Below, one piece after another: positions 10,155 to 20,723 of a stretch of DNA of 64,000 bases. The DNA comes from Temnothorax longispinosus. Its lineage: Eukaryota > Arthropoda > Insecta > Hymenoptera > Formicidae. Numbering within the stretch: the first letter of the stretch is position 1; every line of letters begins with the position of its first letter. Position numbers and translations under genes: made by a program. The stretch covers positions 186,001 to 250,000 of the forward strand of contig NW_027270121.1 of NCBI RefSeq assembly GCF_030848805.1. Reading direction: 5' to 3'. The notes beneath the pieces were generated by a model, which saw only the letters and a program-made list of their open reading frames with translations, ran no database searches and was not told the DNA's origin.

Positions 10155-10545
10155 ATACGTGTCTCGCGATGATTTCATCGAACACGTGCAAAACTGCAAA
10201 TTTTGCAATTTCGCATAAGTCAGTGGAGCATTATTGTTTACAAGAACATGTCGCGACGTGTTTCGCGATGATTTCATCGAACACGTGCAAAACTGCAAAT
10301 TTTGCAATTTCGCATAAGTCAATGGAGCGTTATTGTTTTCAAGAACATGTCGCGACGTGTCGCGCGATGATTTTATCGAACACGTGCAAAACTGCAAATT
10401 TTGCAAATAGCGCCGATGTACGGCTGCTGCATTGATACAGATCAAATCACCGAAAGTCAATGGCGCGACATCGTTTTCAAGAACATACGTGTCTCACGAT
10501 GATTTCATCGCACACGTGCAAAACTGCAAATTTTGCAAATAGCGC
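10155..10545. repeat. ~98-bp tandem repeat, four copies
   Basis: Units start near 10161, 10259, 10359 and 10490. Each carries 'cgatgattt.atcg..cacgtg' followed by the self-complementary 'gcaaaactgcaaattttgc'. The third unit is expanded to about 131 bp by 'agcgccgatgtacggctgctg', which returns in the fourth. All three minus-strand frames stay open through it because the unit lacks stops, giving a repetitive Cys-containing frame that I regard as an artefact. It is not a CRISPR array: there are no short identical repeats separated by unique spacers. Confidence 0.75.
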
Positions 10546-10669
10546 CGATGTACGGCTACTGAGATGAAATTAGATATGATAAGCAAACGATACATCATTA
10601 GTAGAATATAAAATGAATAATCTGGGGATACGCTCAGTAGTCGAGAATTGAAAGTCGTGAGTACAACAA

Positions 10670-11110
10670 ATGGTGTCAGAAAGAGGATCGTGCAATAATA
10701 TGGAGCAAGAGTTGTTGGAGCAATCCACCCTTTTAAATTCGAGGGAAAACTTTGCCGCGTGGGAGCAACAATATGACGAGTTTATCGAATCGTTGGAAGA
10801 ACAAAGCCGAATTAAACGGCCACGATTATCGATTGGTCTTAAACAGTCGTTGGTCGCTTGTATTGCAAGACTCGAAGGTCTGAAAGACTCGGTACGACAA
10901 CGTTTCGAGCATGTGGGTGCTGGATACAATGCGAGTGAGACAGGACTCAGATGGCGCGAGATAGATCCGGCTTTTGAAAGCTGTATACTGACCGGTGCGG
11001 TAATAAATTCCAAACACATTGACCCTCGTCAATTTCTCAAAGATGCAAGAGAAATTGTACTCATAAGGGAACTACCACAACTGTCCGGCTCCGATTTGAA
11101 TTTTCTTTAA
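10670..11110 (+). pseudogene. Probable N-terminal fragment of a Polinton polymerase-type protein
   Basis: A 146-codon frame with a clean ATG contains an acidic, coiled-coil-like start (ENFAAWEQQYDEFIESLEE) and a segment REIDPAFESCILTGAV followed by RQFLKDAREIVL. From family knowledge this resembles the region that precedes the polymerase domain in insect Polinton PolB proteins. The PolB copy at 33264 begins just after where this fragment stops, so the two could be complementary parts of the same gene type. No direct overlap exists to prove it. An alternative is an unrelated small gene. Confidence 0.35.
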
Positions 11111-11310
11111 ATATGTTGTTAAACACAAAAATCCAACAGACACGTATTTTTTTATAAGGGCTCTAATTCATCTTTAGGGGGTGAAACACCCCTTCGAAAA
11201 AATCGGTTTTTTTCTTTCGAGCCGAATATCTCCGAAACTATAAGAGATAGAAAACTTTTTAAAAATGGAAATTAAATGGCTTCAAAAGTACTTTGAAATA
11301 ATGACAAAAC
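11111..11310. other. AT-rich repeat-like sequence
   Basis: It contains 'ggggtgaaacaccccttcgaaaaaatcgg', a short internal palindrome (ggggtg...cacccc). No gene is seen. Confidence 0.4.
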
Positions 11311-11436
11311 AATTTTTTTATTTCTTTTATTTTTAAATATACCCCTGCCACCAATACATTTTTTTCAATTTAAAATTTTGAAAAAAATGTATTGGTGGCG
11401 GGGGTATATTAAAAAATAAAAGAAATAAAAAAATTG
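11311..11436. repeat. Long near-perfect hairpin (~58-bp arms)
   Basis: The arms 'atacccctgccaccaataca' and its complement are extended on both sides by T-rich/A-rich sequence and meet at an 8-base loop (tttaaaat). It is non-coding and could be a MITE or a hairpin RNA precursor. Confidence 0.7.
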
Positions 11437-11689
11437 ATTTGTCAAATTTTTTATCACCAAATAAGAGGTTATTTTTTTACGAATTCAACCATATATGATA
11501 AAGTTATGTTACAATAAACCATTTTCAAGAATTAATTACAAACGCCTCCGTATATACGCTCTCCATGCTCATCCGTACTATGTGCGTAAGTACTTATTGT
11601 CGAAACAATAAGGTATATAAAAAATGTTGTAAGTAAATTTTTTATAGTTTTCTATATGCTTTATAATTGTATATATGTGAGGCAAAATT

Positions 11690-12260
11690 TGTCAACCGGG
11701 CCACCGGCCTGCCCATAATTGTTTTCATCGCAGAAAAACTATTTTGCGCCTAGAGGTAGCTATGGGTAAGAGCTATCGAAAACCGTGTGCAACTTTGCAG
11801 AATTCAATGTGGCGGTACCAAAATGGCGACCAAAACATCTGAAATCCATGAACGGCTTCAATGAAATTATTAGAAAACGAAAAAAATCGTGATTAAAACA
11901 GCTCTAAAATGACCTGTGTTAGAGTTAATAGTAGGTTGACCACGAATCAGTAGCTGGGTGATCGAAATTTGGGATGGTAATCCAATATGGTGGTCAGAAA
12001 CTGCATTTACGCACCGCAAACTACTGACAATTGATCGGATCTACTTGAAAATGGTTGTGCGGGTGGTTCATGGACTGTATATATGACAAATCCGATCCCA
12101 AAGAAGCAAAATCCAAAATGGCGATGATCGAAATCCAGGATGGTGATCCAATATGACGGCCGATCCACTCTATTGTAAGTAAATTGTAAGTAAATCACTG
12201 GAAATTCAGCAGAACTAAAAAATGATGAATCACTGGAAATTCAGCAGAACTAAAAAATGA
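11690..12260. repeat. Diverged 'atggcggatcc' repeat region plus 34-bp direct duplication
   Basis: Several copies of 'aatggcgaccaaaaca' or 'atccaatatggtgg'-type motifs relate it to the array at 7821-8160. Near 12190-12260 the block 'atcactggaaattcagcag' with its tail is duplicated in tandem (period about 34). No gene is seen. Confidence 0.6.
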
Positions 12261-12397
12261 TTGCGTGGATGATTTTGGGACTGCTCACGAGTCTGAAAAA
12301 GCTTTCGGCCCGAGGTGCACACGATATTTTTCACAACATTTTTACGGAAAGTCCGGGCGGAAAGTGTTCACTTTCAGTGCCGGAGCGTACAGTGCCA

Positions 12398-12436
<39 letters not shown>

Positions 12437-12493
12437 ATTTTTCCCAGCCCGTTCCCTTGGCAGTGGTTTTGCTAGATAGTAGATAGGGACAGT

Positions 12494-12551
<58 letters not shown>

Positions 12552-12573
12552 TTATAATGAGAGTCATAGTTAC
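12398..12573 (-). rRNA. 28S rRNA fragment (pseudogene) altered at the R2 site
   Basis: Read on the minus strand, 12398-12551 is the highly conserved stretch of large-subunit rRNA that follows the R2 retrotransposon target. It includes TAGCCAAATGCCTCGTC and TAATTAGTGACGCGCATG. Just upstream the expected CTCTCTTAAGG is replaced by CTCTCATTATAA, exactly at the R2 cleavage junction. Another 16 bases of upstream 28S (gtaactatgactctc) follow before homology ends at 12573. The rest of the rRNA is absent. It is not a functional gene. The break at the R2 position suggests origin by R2-type or SINE28-type target-primed insertion; that is inference. Confidence 0.8.
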
Positions 12574-12985
12574 GACCGCACCGGGGGGTCTGGGGGGCGG
12601 TTAGCCCCCCAGAATCCTCCCCGTGGTCGGAATGCGACCGACGTTACCAGTACTCTCTTACACAGCAGTAACGGAACCCGCCACCGTGGATTTGCCCATT
12701 ACAGAGATACATACCCGAAGATTACGCACTCCCGGTATAGGCGACACCTCTGACTACTGGCAGACACGGTTTCCCGTAACGCCCTTATGACTCACTATTG
12801 TACCTGCGGTGTTCCCCAGGTAGCAGGGTATCCTGTAGCGAGCGTGATCCACTCGGATTAGATCAGCCCAAGCTGACAGAATCGGGGTGCCATAGCACCC
12901 CCATTGGTCCCGTTTACCCGCCTTAGGGCATGACAATGTAAAAATAAACCGAGGGGGCCACTACTCCTGTAATCCTGTGTACACG
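12574..12985. other. Unidentified GC-richer segment next to the 28S fragment
   Basis: It starts with a strong GC hairpin (ggggggtctggggggcgg / ccccccagaatcc) and holds no credible gene. In the orientation of the rRNA it sits where the 3' untranslated end of an R2-like or SINE28-like element would be. No protein domain supports this. Confidence 0.3.
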
Positions 12986-13077
12986 GACGCGGGACTACAT
13001 TTGTAGTCCCACGTAATCTCACGAAATTTCGTGTTATCCCGAGTAATCTCAAGTAATTCCGCGTAATCCCGCGTAAT
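12986..13077. repeat. 'gtaatctcgcgtagtccca'-type minisatellite, copy 1
   Basis: Short units of about 12-13 bp (cgtaatccc / cgtagtccca / cgtaatctca). The array is split by the MITE at 13078-13296 and traces continue to about 13340. The same minisatellite forms a larger array at 33015-33245. Confidence 0.7.
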
Positions 13078-13296
13078 CATAGAGATATAAGAATAGAGTG
13101 CGCGAGCGAGCTAAAAAAGCAATATAGGAATAGAAAGATAAAACTGCGCAGAATAGAAAGAGAAAGCTGCGCATGGGCCCCTTCTGTCTTTGTTTCGCAT
13201 GCGCGCGTAGATATGCAGTGTTCTTTTTCTATTCCTATATCGCAGCCTCTTACGTGCTAGCATATGACTCGCGCACTCTATTCTTATATCTCTATG
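13078..13296. mobile_element. MITE with 29-bp terminal inverted repeats (219 bp)
   Basis: It begins CATAGAGATATAAGAATAGA and ends with the exact complement. The inner parts are also partly complementary ('aataggaatagaaa', 'tttctattcctatat'). It is inserted in the minisatellite. There is no coding capacity. Its superfamily is not determined. Confidence 0.8.
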
Positions 13297-13340
13297 CTTG
13301 TAATCCAATGCAATCTCACGACATCATGTGTAAACACGCG

Positions 13341-14285
13341 TTAAAATGAGTGTAATCACACTGTCGCTATTACGGGCGGCGCCGGGCGGCGCCAGTACCA
13401 AGAGAGAGCGCCTCTCACGTGCACCACTGGACGAGTGGACGTCGGCAGAGCACGAGCACAGGCAGCGCATTGTTTTAGGTAAGAATCTATTGAATTTAGT
13501 TCTATTTTGGCTTTTCATGTAGGAAGAACAGTTTACTAAAGTGCATTACGCTTGATCTGCTTGTAAACCTGTCATCGCGGACGCAAGGGGTGGGTGTTTT
13601 GCTTCTAAACAGGCACAGGCGGGGGGAGGGCGGGCTCGCACAGTTTGCTATTTGTGATAAAATAACTACTTTTAACCGCAAAACGGCTTGGTTTTGCAAA
13701 GTAACAGCGCCTTTCATTTACCTGCAGTACTGCTACCATTTTTTTTCTAACCTCAAGCGCGCAGACGTGTTATAATGTTCTCCAGAAAGTCTCCCCTAAC
13801 CTTAAAACCATAGAACACCTTGTAGAATGTTTGTCGCTTATAAGTTGCCAGTGACTCATAACTTTGCGTATAATTTGTTTGTAAATTAGTTGTGACTCAG
13901 AACTTAGTGTATAATTTGTTTGGCACTGACAAGGTGTTTCACAATTCGTATGTCTTTAATACTCATAACGTTTGTGTTTTTCCATGCTTGCAGCCTTTAT
14001 AGCCTTACAGCCTTGAGCCGGCGGTAGTTCTGGGAGGTTTGTTTAGGAAACATTTCCTTGATACCCATCTCCAAGTAAATCAAATGAAACAAGGTTTTTA
14101 TGAAAAGTATTACTTCATTGTTTGACAAGTTTAGAATCATTGTTTGACAAGTTTAGACAAGAATCTTAAACATTGGCTGACTAAAACTATAAATATACAT
14201 AATGTAGACTTTTGTTTCCCTTTGTAAGCTTGTCAATTTATTAATCAAATTTTTTTCTTCTTGGCAGTGCTGTAAGACCACAAAA
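13341..14285. other. Possible 5' leader region of the transposase-like gene
   Basis: No coding signal. 'cagcgcattgttttag' followed by GTAAGA at 13479 could be a non-coding first exon with a donor site, and 'cttggcagtgctgtaag' just before 14286 could hold the acceptor. 'cataacttagtgtataatttgtttg' is nearly duplicated around 13855-13925. This is inference from position only. Confidence 0.25.
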
Positions 14286-15460
14286 ATGGAGAACGACGAT
14301 GGGGGTGTCCCGACAGATAAGACTAAAACTACAAACAACCACACCAATGAGAAAGAAGAAGGCGGAGTCTTAAATGATCCTAAAGATACTGGCGAAGTGT
14401 TAAATAATGAACCTAATAACAACACTACAACTCAATCATCTGCAGAGATTGATATTGAAAAAGTTAGTATTTATGAATAGCAGTATCTTACACAAAATCT
14501 AGCTTTATTATTTTGTAGTTGTAGTCCTTTCAATTTCTTTATTTGTATTTGTATTGTTTGTTTTCACAGGTATGTGGGGATTCCTTTTGGGACATTCTTG
14601 AAGAATCCTCATCTCACACTCTTCAACTCCAAGACCCATTGAAGGAAATATTAACCACTATGGGATATGACAATGTTCGCTCACTGCAGAGCTTCTGTGA
14701 TGAGGACATGAAGAAGGTTGAACAATTTATGCGCACAAAGCTGCACAGGATACTGGAAAAAAAATTTGTTAACCTTTCTGAAGACTTAAAGCAGAAAGAA
14801 CTGGAGAAGTATTACGGACCATTATTTTCATTTCTTCCAGAAGAGTATGAAATTTTAGGAGGACAACGGAATACCATATTAGAAGCATCTGCTGTAGCTC
14901 GTAATCTCCTGGAAGAAGTTAACAAAAAAAAAAAACTCAAGTGGCATCTATTTTTAAAAAATGTTTTGCGCTATCTAAATTAGCTGCTACCAAGAAGTCT
15001 AAGCCTTCTGACAGCAGCTCAAATGATTCTGACAATATTTTGACAGAAACAGAAATTTTGACAAATAACATCCAAAAATGGTTTGAAAAAAATGCTTCAA
15101 ATCTTCTAAATGTGAATAAAGAGAGTGAAATAGATTATGATTCTCCTACAATTGTTCCCAGAGTGGTGAAAAATTCCTTGGGGGGCCTTATAGCTAGTGT
15201 AACATGTGTGGTATGCTCTCAAAATTTTAAAATTAGCAAAATTGGTACACGGTGGAGTCCCTCAAATTTCTACAGGCATGTAGAAAATGTGCACCAAAAA
15301 AAAAAGAGGAAACAAACTGATCCGGGGCAAAAAACTTCGAGCACAATGTTTAAAAGTAGCACAACAGATTCTGAGGGAAGCAGTGTTGATGGTGGAAAGG
15401 AGACTAATACAAACCCAACTGCATATGATATTGGAGTTATCCCCGCCAAAATCCAATCTA
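14286..15460 (+). pseudogene. Unclassified transposase-like gene, 5' part (zinc finger)
   Basis: Exon 1 (14286-14459) starts MENDDGGVPTDKTKTTNNH and is Asn/Thr/Glu-rich. An intron of about 110 bp ends in TTTTCACAG near 14569. Exon 2 reads CGDSFWDILEESS and continues to about 14940, where an A-run (14923-14936) coincides with a frame change. It then carries a Ser-rich stretch and a single zinc-finger-like unit (TCVVCSQNF ... FYRHVENVH, C-x2-C and H-x4-H). Coding is cut at 15460 by the LINE. The remainder resumes at 20724 and again at 29581. The composition (DNA-binding finger, repeated family character) suggests a transposase or transposon-derived gene. I cannot name its superfamily. Confidence 0.5.
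15449..15460. repeat. LINE target site duplication, left copy
   Basis: AAATCCAATCTA; identical to 20712-20723. Removing the LINE and one copy restores one reading frame of the host pseudogene across the junction. Confidence 0.9.
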
Positions 15461-15477
15461 GGTTAGGTTAGGTTAGG
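15461..15477 (-). repeat. Telomere-like 3' tail of the LINE
   Basis: On the plus strand this reads GGTTAGGTTAGGTTAGG, so the element's RNA would end in CCTAA units. TTAGG is the canonical insect telomere repeat. With only three units this is a LINE tail, not a telomere. Confidence 0.75.
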
Positions 15478-15561
15478 TGAAAGGGTGTGGTCATCTAGTG
15501 ACCATTCACTCGGAGACCTGAGGTCCATTGCGATACCCTATTTTTAACCCTTGACCCGTCT

Positions 15562-18500
15562 TTACCACCTCGCGTTGAAACACTTCCAGTTCCGTGCGAA
15601 GCTCATTATATTGTCAATGCCCATCTCCGCTGCGTCTTCCAGTCCATCCAGAAATTCTTGTCCCATTGTCTGGAGGCGTCGGTTTTCTAGGGCTGGACAC
15701 CAGCACATCAGATGCTCAATTGTTTCTTCTTCCTCGTTGCATTCTCTGCAGTTGCTGTCATCTGTGATTTTCCATTTCTGGAGGTTCACTCCGACCGCAC
15801 AGTTTCCTGTGACGACTCCTGCTGCTATGCGAACCAGGTTCTTCTTGTGTTTCAATAGTTGCCTAGTCCTATTGTTATCTATCTTGGGCCAGAGATTTCG
15901 GGCTATCCCGCAATCATTCCGGTTTTGCCAAATCTCTCTGTGTTTCCCCAGTATAATTTCCTCTATGGCATCTTTTAGTGAACTGATCGGTGGTAGTGGG
16001 GAGTCTATTACCTCCGCGCCGTTCCCTCCCGCCCCCAGCTTTGCCAGTCTGTCCGCACCTATGTTCCCTACCACATTTTTGTGACCGGGAACCCAGCGCA
16101 GACCGACCCTGTCGCCGCGGAGCCAGGACAGCGCTTCTTGGCAACTCATCACTACCTTTGATCTCACTGTTTTTGATGCAATACTTCTGAGCGCAGCCTG
16201 ACTGTCAGAGTAGATTGTGACATCCCTTAATGGTTTGCCACTCACCCAGATTAGCCTGGCTGCCTCCCTTATTGCACAGATTTCTGCCTGTATGGCGTGG
16301 CAACCGTTCTTTAGTCTGTATGACTTCTGGATGTTGAGCGCCTCAGAGTAGATTCCAATGCCTGCACCCGTTTTGGTTATGGAGGCATCGGTGTAGACTG
16401 ATGTCTCATGTTCGTTTATCACCGAGTTATCCTCCCATTCCTCCTTAGAGGGGATGCGTATGTTAACACACCCCTCGAAGTTATGCCTGGCAACTAAGTA
16501 GTCCGTTGGACTATTCAGGTTTAGTCCTTTGTTACTGTTCAGTTTTCCGATCTCCTCCAGTATTCTTGAATGTCCGTAGTTGATCGGCTTCCAGAGATTT
16601 GACTCCCTGAGCCTTACGGCTCCTTTTGCTGCTTGGCCTTTAACGTACAGCTCAAGTGGTTGTAGGTTCAAGATTGCCTCCAATGCAGCTTGTGCTGTAT
16701 TATTCCTCACTCCTGTGATACCCAGGGCTGCAAGCCTTTGTACCTTGGTGAGGCTCTTTTTGTTTACCTCCTTGTTCATGGCTTCCCACCAGACTAATGC
16801 TCCGTATGTAATGATCGGTCTTATTACCGCAGTGTACATCCAATGTATGATTTGCGGCATCAGGCCCCATTTCCTTCCAAACATTTTCCTACATGCATAG
16901 TAGGCAATCATTCCTTTCCTCATCCTTTCCTCCACGTTCCTTTTCCATGAGAGTTTGGAGTCTAGGATAATTCCGAGGTATTTAATTTCCTTTGAAAGTG
17001 TAAGTGCCCTCCCCTCCAGTTTTGGTGGTGTAAAATTGGGTATTTTATACTTTCTTGTGAATAGGATGAGCTCGGTCTTGCTCGGGTTTACCCCTAGACC
17101 ATTCTCTCCTGCCCACTTTGATAGTTCTTTTAGCGCAGATTCCATAATCTCACTGATTGTAGACAAGTATTTGCCTGTGATCAGTATGACTACGTCATCT
17201 GCATATGCTATCATTTTGATCCCTTTCTCTTTAAAGATTGTTAGGATCTTGTTTATCACGATCAACCACAATAGCGGTGATATCACTCCTCCTTGCGGTG
17301 TGCCTCTTGTTGCCTTCTTGCTAGTGGAGCTGTTGCCTATTTCCGAGGTAATAACTCTGCTTTCCAGCATCCTTATCACCCACTCCGTGACCATATGCTC
17401 TACACCTAATGTTTCTAAAGCCTCTTTTATAGATTCAGTTTTGACGTTGTTGAAAGCCCCCTCTATGTCCAGGAATGCAGCCAAAGTGTATTCCTTGTCT
17501 TTGAGGGTTTTTCAATTGTTCCGACAACCACGTGTAGTGCGCTTTCGACCGATTTGCCTCTTAGATAGGCATGTTGCATTTTGCACAGATTTTCTATGTT
17601 TGTGGTCTCTTTTATATGCATGTCTATCAGTCTCTCTAGTGTCTTCAACAGAAACGATGATAAACTAATAGGCCTAAAATCTTTTGGCGTAGTGTGACTC
17701 GGTTTACCAGCCTTAGTTATAAACGCCACCCTTACCTCTCTCCATCTTCTCGGTATGTAGCCTAATGTAAGACATTCCACGAAGATTCTCTTTAGCATCC
17801 CAATAATGCTGTTCAGAGATTTTTGTAGCATAATGGGTAGTATCCCATCCGGGCCCGCAGATTTGTATGGGTCAAAGGAATGCACCGCCCATAATACTCT
17901 CTCCTCTGTGACGATCATTTTCGCCCTCGTTTCTCTCTCCGCAGGGGTCATCAAATCCCCCCGTCTGTGGAAATCATCCTTTCTTACGTCATTGTAATCA
18001 ATGTTCCCGCACCCAGGAAAGTGGGTGTTCATAAGAAGTTCCAGGGTCTCGTTGTTGGACTCAGTCCACGAGCCATCCGGTTTCATGATGTTACTTGGGA
18101 TCGCTGGATCCTTTGATAACACCTTTCTGAACCTTGCGGCCTCGCTAGTATCCATAAGGGATTCGCTGAACTCCTTAAACGATTCCCACTTTGCTTCTCT
18201 TATCTTATACTTAAACTCATTAAAGCTGGTCTTATATATATCCCAGCTCTCTTTTGTCTTATCCCTTTTTGCATTGTTGTAAGAGCTTCCTTGTTTCCGT
18301 CCTTAGTTGCCTAAGCTCGCCATTCCACCAGGGTTTGGTGGCTTTGCGTGAGCGGCTAACAGGGCAGGATTTTTTGAAAGCCCTTATTAGTGCAACTTCT
18401 AGTTCATTAACTAAAGCTTCTATTCCCTCGATAGATGGGTACTTTGACATTTGGAACTCTGGTCCCCCATTCCCGTACCCCTCCACGAGTTCGCTAAACA

Positions 18501-19239
18501 TTTCCCAGTTCGTTCTTTTGGGGTTCCTAAAGGGCTTGCTAGTTGGGGCCGCGCGGTTTATTCTAAATAAAATTCTCCTATGATCCGAGAAGGATCGTTT
18601 TAAGGAGACCCTCCAGTCCTCAACTATCAACCCCTCCTCGCCTGTGGTCAAGATCAGATCTATCACCTCTTCCCTAACCTTGTTCACAAACGTCGGCATA
18701 TTGCCTCTATTGCAAACAGTCAGGTTATTTGTAAGAATAAAATCCATTATTGACTCACCTCTCTCATTTATATCCTTGCTTCCCCATTGGATGTGATGTC
18801 CATTGGCATCGCATCCTATCACCAGTTGTCTGCCCTGCTTCCTGGCTCCCAATACCAGGTTTTGGACGGCCTCTGGTGGTGGTTCAGCCTCATCATATGG
18901 CATGTATGCAGAAGCCAGAAGAAGCTTCATGTTCCCCTGGCTCTCGCAGGTTGCCACGGTCAGGTCATTTGTGCTATATTGTGTTAGTAGTGTGAGTTTT
19001 AGGGATCTCTTTGCCACTATACACGCTCTTTTCTTACCTGCAGTCTGAGAATGTAGCAGGGTATACTCCTTGGTCCTTAGTCCTCGAACCCTGTCCTTTG
19101 CAAGCCAGGGCTCTTGGACCAGGGCCACATCCACATTCTTTTCAGTCATGAACAGCATCAAGTCCTCCGTGGCCGCCTCGCAGTGATTCAGATTAATCTG
19201 AACCACCTGAAGCCCTGGCCGTTGCGCTGCTCTTGTCAT
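15562..19239 (-). pseudogene. LINE ORF2: endonuclease, reverse transcriptase, RNase H
   Basis: The protein nicks target DNA, reverse-transcribes the element RNA and removes the RNA strand. The apurinic-type endonuclease is at 18259-19239 (start MTRAAQRPGLQVVQINLNH; EPW, CDANGHH and SDHRRI motifs). The reverse transcriptase occupies 18155 down to about 16700 (AFLDIEGAFNNV, GTPQGGVISPLLW, catalytic YADDVV). RNase H follows near 16400-15980 (YTDASITK, QAEICAIREA, IYSDSQAALRS, GADRLAK). A Cys-His motif (CRECNEEEETIEHLMCWC) ends the protein. Two single-base frameshifts break it, one in an A/G run near 18262 and one near 17500. It is otherwise complete. Confidence 0.9.
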
Positions 19240-20533
19240 TTGGAAGCCTCGCTTTCAGCGTACCCAAGCCGAATTTGATGCTTCCTTTTGACTTCCTAAG
19301 AGTGTCCATAGACTCGTTATCAATCGTGAAGACGAAGTCCTTTCCTTTGCCATTTTGACTCTTAGCCGATGAGATAATCCTCCAGCTTTGAGTCTTCAGG
19401 CCTTTATTTTGTTTGCCCAAAATCTTCACCACGGTATCGTCTCCTTCCGGAACCGGAGGTGGGATCCATAGTGAGATTTTCTTCCTCAGCGGTAGTTGTG
19501 ACATCTGGATGACCTCGAGTTGGGCCCCCCGCCAGAGCTCGCCGCAGCTGCCGATGACTTGCGTTAGAAAGTCGCGTGACTTTCTGTTGCTGCATCCAAC
19601 AACTTTGACGCCCTTCTGCCAACCGGCCCCGTCGAAGTCAACCTCCCCGCAACTATCTCCATCCAGCTCGGCTATGGCCAGCAGAACCCTCGTTTCCACC
19701 TCCATCCACCTCTCGGCCGTCATCCTGCCATCCGGATCAGAACGATCTATGATGGCAATCCGACAATCCTCGGGCGAATCAAAGCTTATCGAGGGCTTGA
19801 CCCTTTTTGCTTCGCTTTCCTCTCCGTCGCCCGATCGCACCCTCTTTACCGTTTTCCTTTCGGAAGGTGGCAAATTGGGTTTGTCCGGCTTTGGAGATTC
19901 CACCGTAGCGTTGGCCCTCTGTAGCTTTTTTGCCGGCTTAGTCCTTGCTACCTCTCTTTCTTCGGTGATTGTCTCCAGTTTTTGTTGCTGTTGTTCGGCT
20001 TCAAATTTGGAGACCTTTTTCTTGTTTAGTTTGATGAGGTCCCTGTCCCTGGTGGTCAGTTCCTCATCCTTCTTGTTATCCATCTTTTTTAGAAATGACA
20101 GGGCATTTCTGTAGGCTTTCCTAGCCTTTTGAGCTGCCGTCATCTCTTTCTTTTTGGATCTTGCTTCCTCCTGGCAAGCTATGTCGGCCTCTGAGTCAAG
20201 AAGATCCCTCTCGACGTCGGAGTCCATACAGTCAACACTGCCACCCTTAAGCGATTGCTCGTCATCGGTCGCCCTGTCGATCTGTACTTTCTCCAGCCGG
20301 GAAGAGATGCTCCTCGGACTCGCCCCGCCCGCAGGAGTAGCAATCTCCATTTTTCCACTTGATGCTTGTAGAGTGGTTCCGACAACCAAGTGTTCCACCG
20401 TCGGCTCCGAATCGAGTAATATTGAGCCCCCCCCAGAATCCGATCGGAGCTCAGCCACTTCCAAGGAAGTGGAAGGATTCCCCATTTCTGGGTTACCTCC
20501 TGGGGTATATCTATTTATATCACTCTCTTCCAT
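19193..20533 (-). CDS. LINE ORF1 (gag-like RNA-binding protein, 446 aa)
   Basis: Starts MEESDINRYTPGGNPEMG. The N-terminal half is acidic and Ser-rich. A Lys/Glu-rich coiled-coil-like middle (RSKKKEMTAAQKARKAY ... NKKKVSKFEAEQQQQK) follows. The C-terminal third (FDSPEDCRIAIIDRSDPDG ... LPLRKKISLWIPP) resembles the DUF4780-type domain found in ORF1 of many insect LINEs. No CCHC knuckles are visible. It probably coats element RNA. The frame is intact and overlaps the start of ORF2. Confidence 0.75.
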   Translation of the reverse strand: MEESDINRYTPGGNPEMGNPSTSLEVAELRSDSGGGSILLDSEPTVEHLVVGTTLQASSGKMEIATPAGGASPRSISSRLEKVQIDRATDDEQSLKGGSVDCMDSDVERDLLDSEADIACQEEARSKKKEMTAAQKARKAYRNALSFLKKMDNKKDEELTTRDRDLIKLNKKKVSKFEAEQQQQKLETITEEREVARTKPAKKLQRANATVESPKPDKPNLPPSERKTVKRVRSGDGEESEAKRVKPSISFDSPEDCRIAIIDRSDPDGRMTAERWMEVETRVLLAIAELDGDSCGEVDFDGAGWQKGVKVVGCSNRKSRDFLTQVIGSCGELWRGAQLEVIQMSQLPLRKKISLWIPPPVPEGDDTVVKILGKQNKGLKTQSWRIISSAKSQNGKGKDFVFTIDNESMDTLRKSKGSIKFGLGTLKARLPNDKSSATARASGGSD

Positions 20534-20711
20534 TGTGGTTTCGGGTTTTTTGATTCCCTTGTCCGCGATCGCTTATTCCGCTCAGAGACAAGTCTCTGAT
20601 TGTTATTCACGACTGTCCAGAGAGACCTCCCTGGACGTTCCACTATCCGCAACCTGTGGACGCGCCCGGTAGCATGGGAAAACTGCCCTTCACTTTTTAA
20701 AGTGTCCCGGG

Positions 20712-20723
20712 AAATCCAATCTA
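20712..20723. repeat. LINE target site duplication, right copy
   Basis: AAATCCAATCTA, identical to 15449-15460. Confidence 0.9.

Larger units (their letters stand above)
15461..20711 (-). mobile_element. RNase H-type LINE (LOA/I-like), nearly full length, 5251 bp
   Basis: The element is flanked by an identical 12-bp target duplication, AAATCCAATCTA, at 15449-15460 and 20712-20723. It lies on the minus strand with its 5' end at 20711. It carries ORF1 (19193-20533) and an endonuclease-reverse transcriptase-RNase H ORF2 (15562-19239) that overlaps ORF1's end by 47 bases. The 3' untranslated region is only about 100 bases and ends in a short CCTAA repeat rather than poly(A). The RNase H domain and the type of ORF1 fit the LOA/I group better than R1 or Jockey; that is family knowledge. 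Identical duplications and only two visible frameshifts suggest a fairly recent insertion. Confidence 0.9.

Noticed and set aside
10155..10545. Regularly spaced repeats resembling a CRISPR array
   Set aside because: Units are about 98 bp, tandem and homologous throughout, with no unique spacers, in an animal genome.
15461..15477. TTAGG repeats as a telomere or interstitial telomere
   Set aside because: Only three units, positioned exactly at the 3' end of a LINE with a target duplication beyond it.
19413..20114. 233-codon plus-strand frame
   Set aside because: Antisense shadow of LINE ORF1; similar shadows at 15551-16084, 16955-17668 and 20154-20672.
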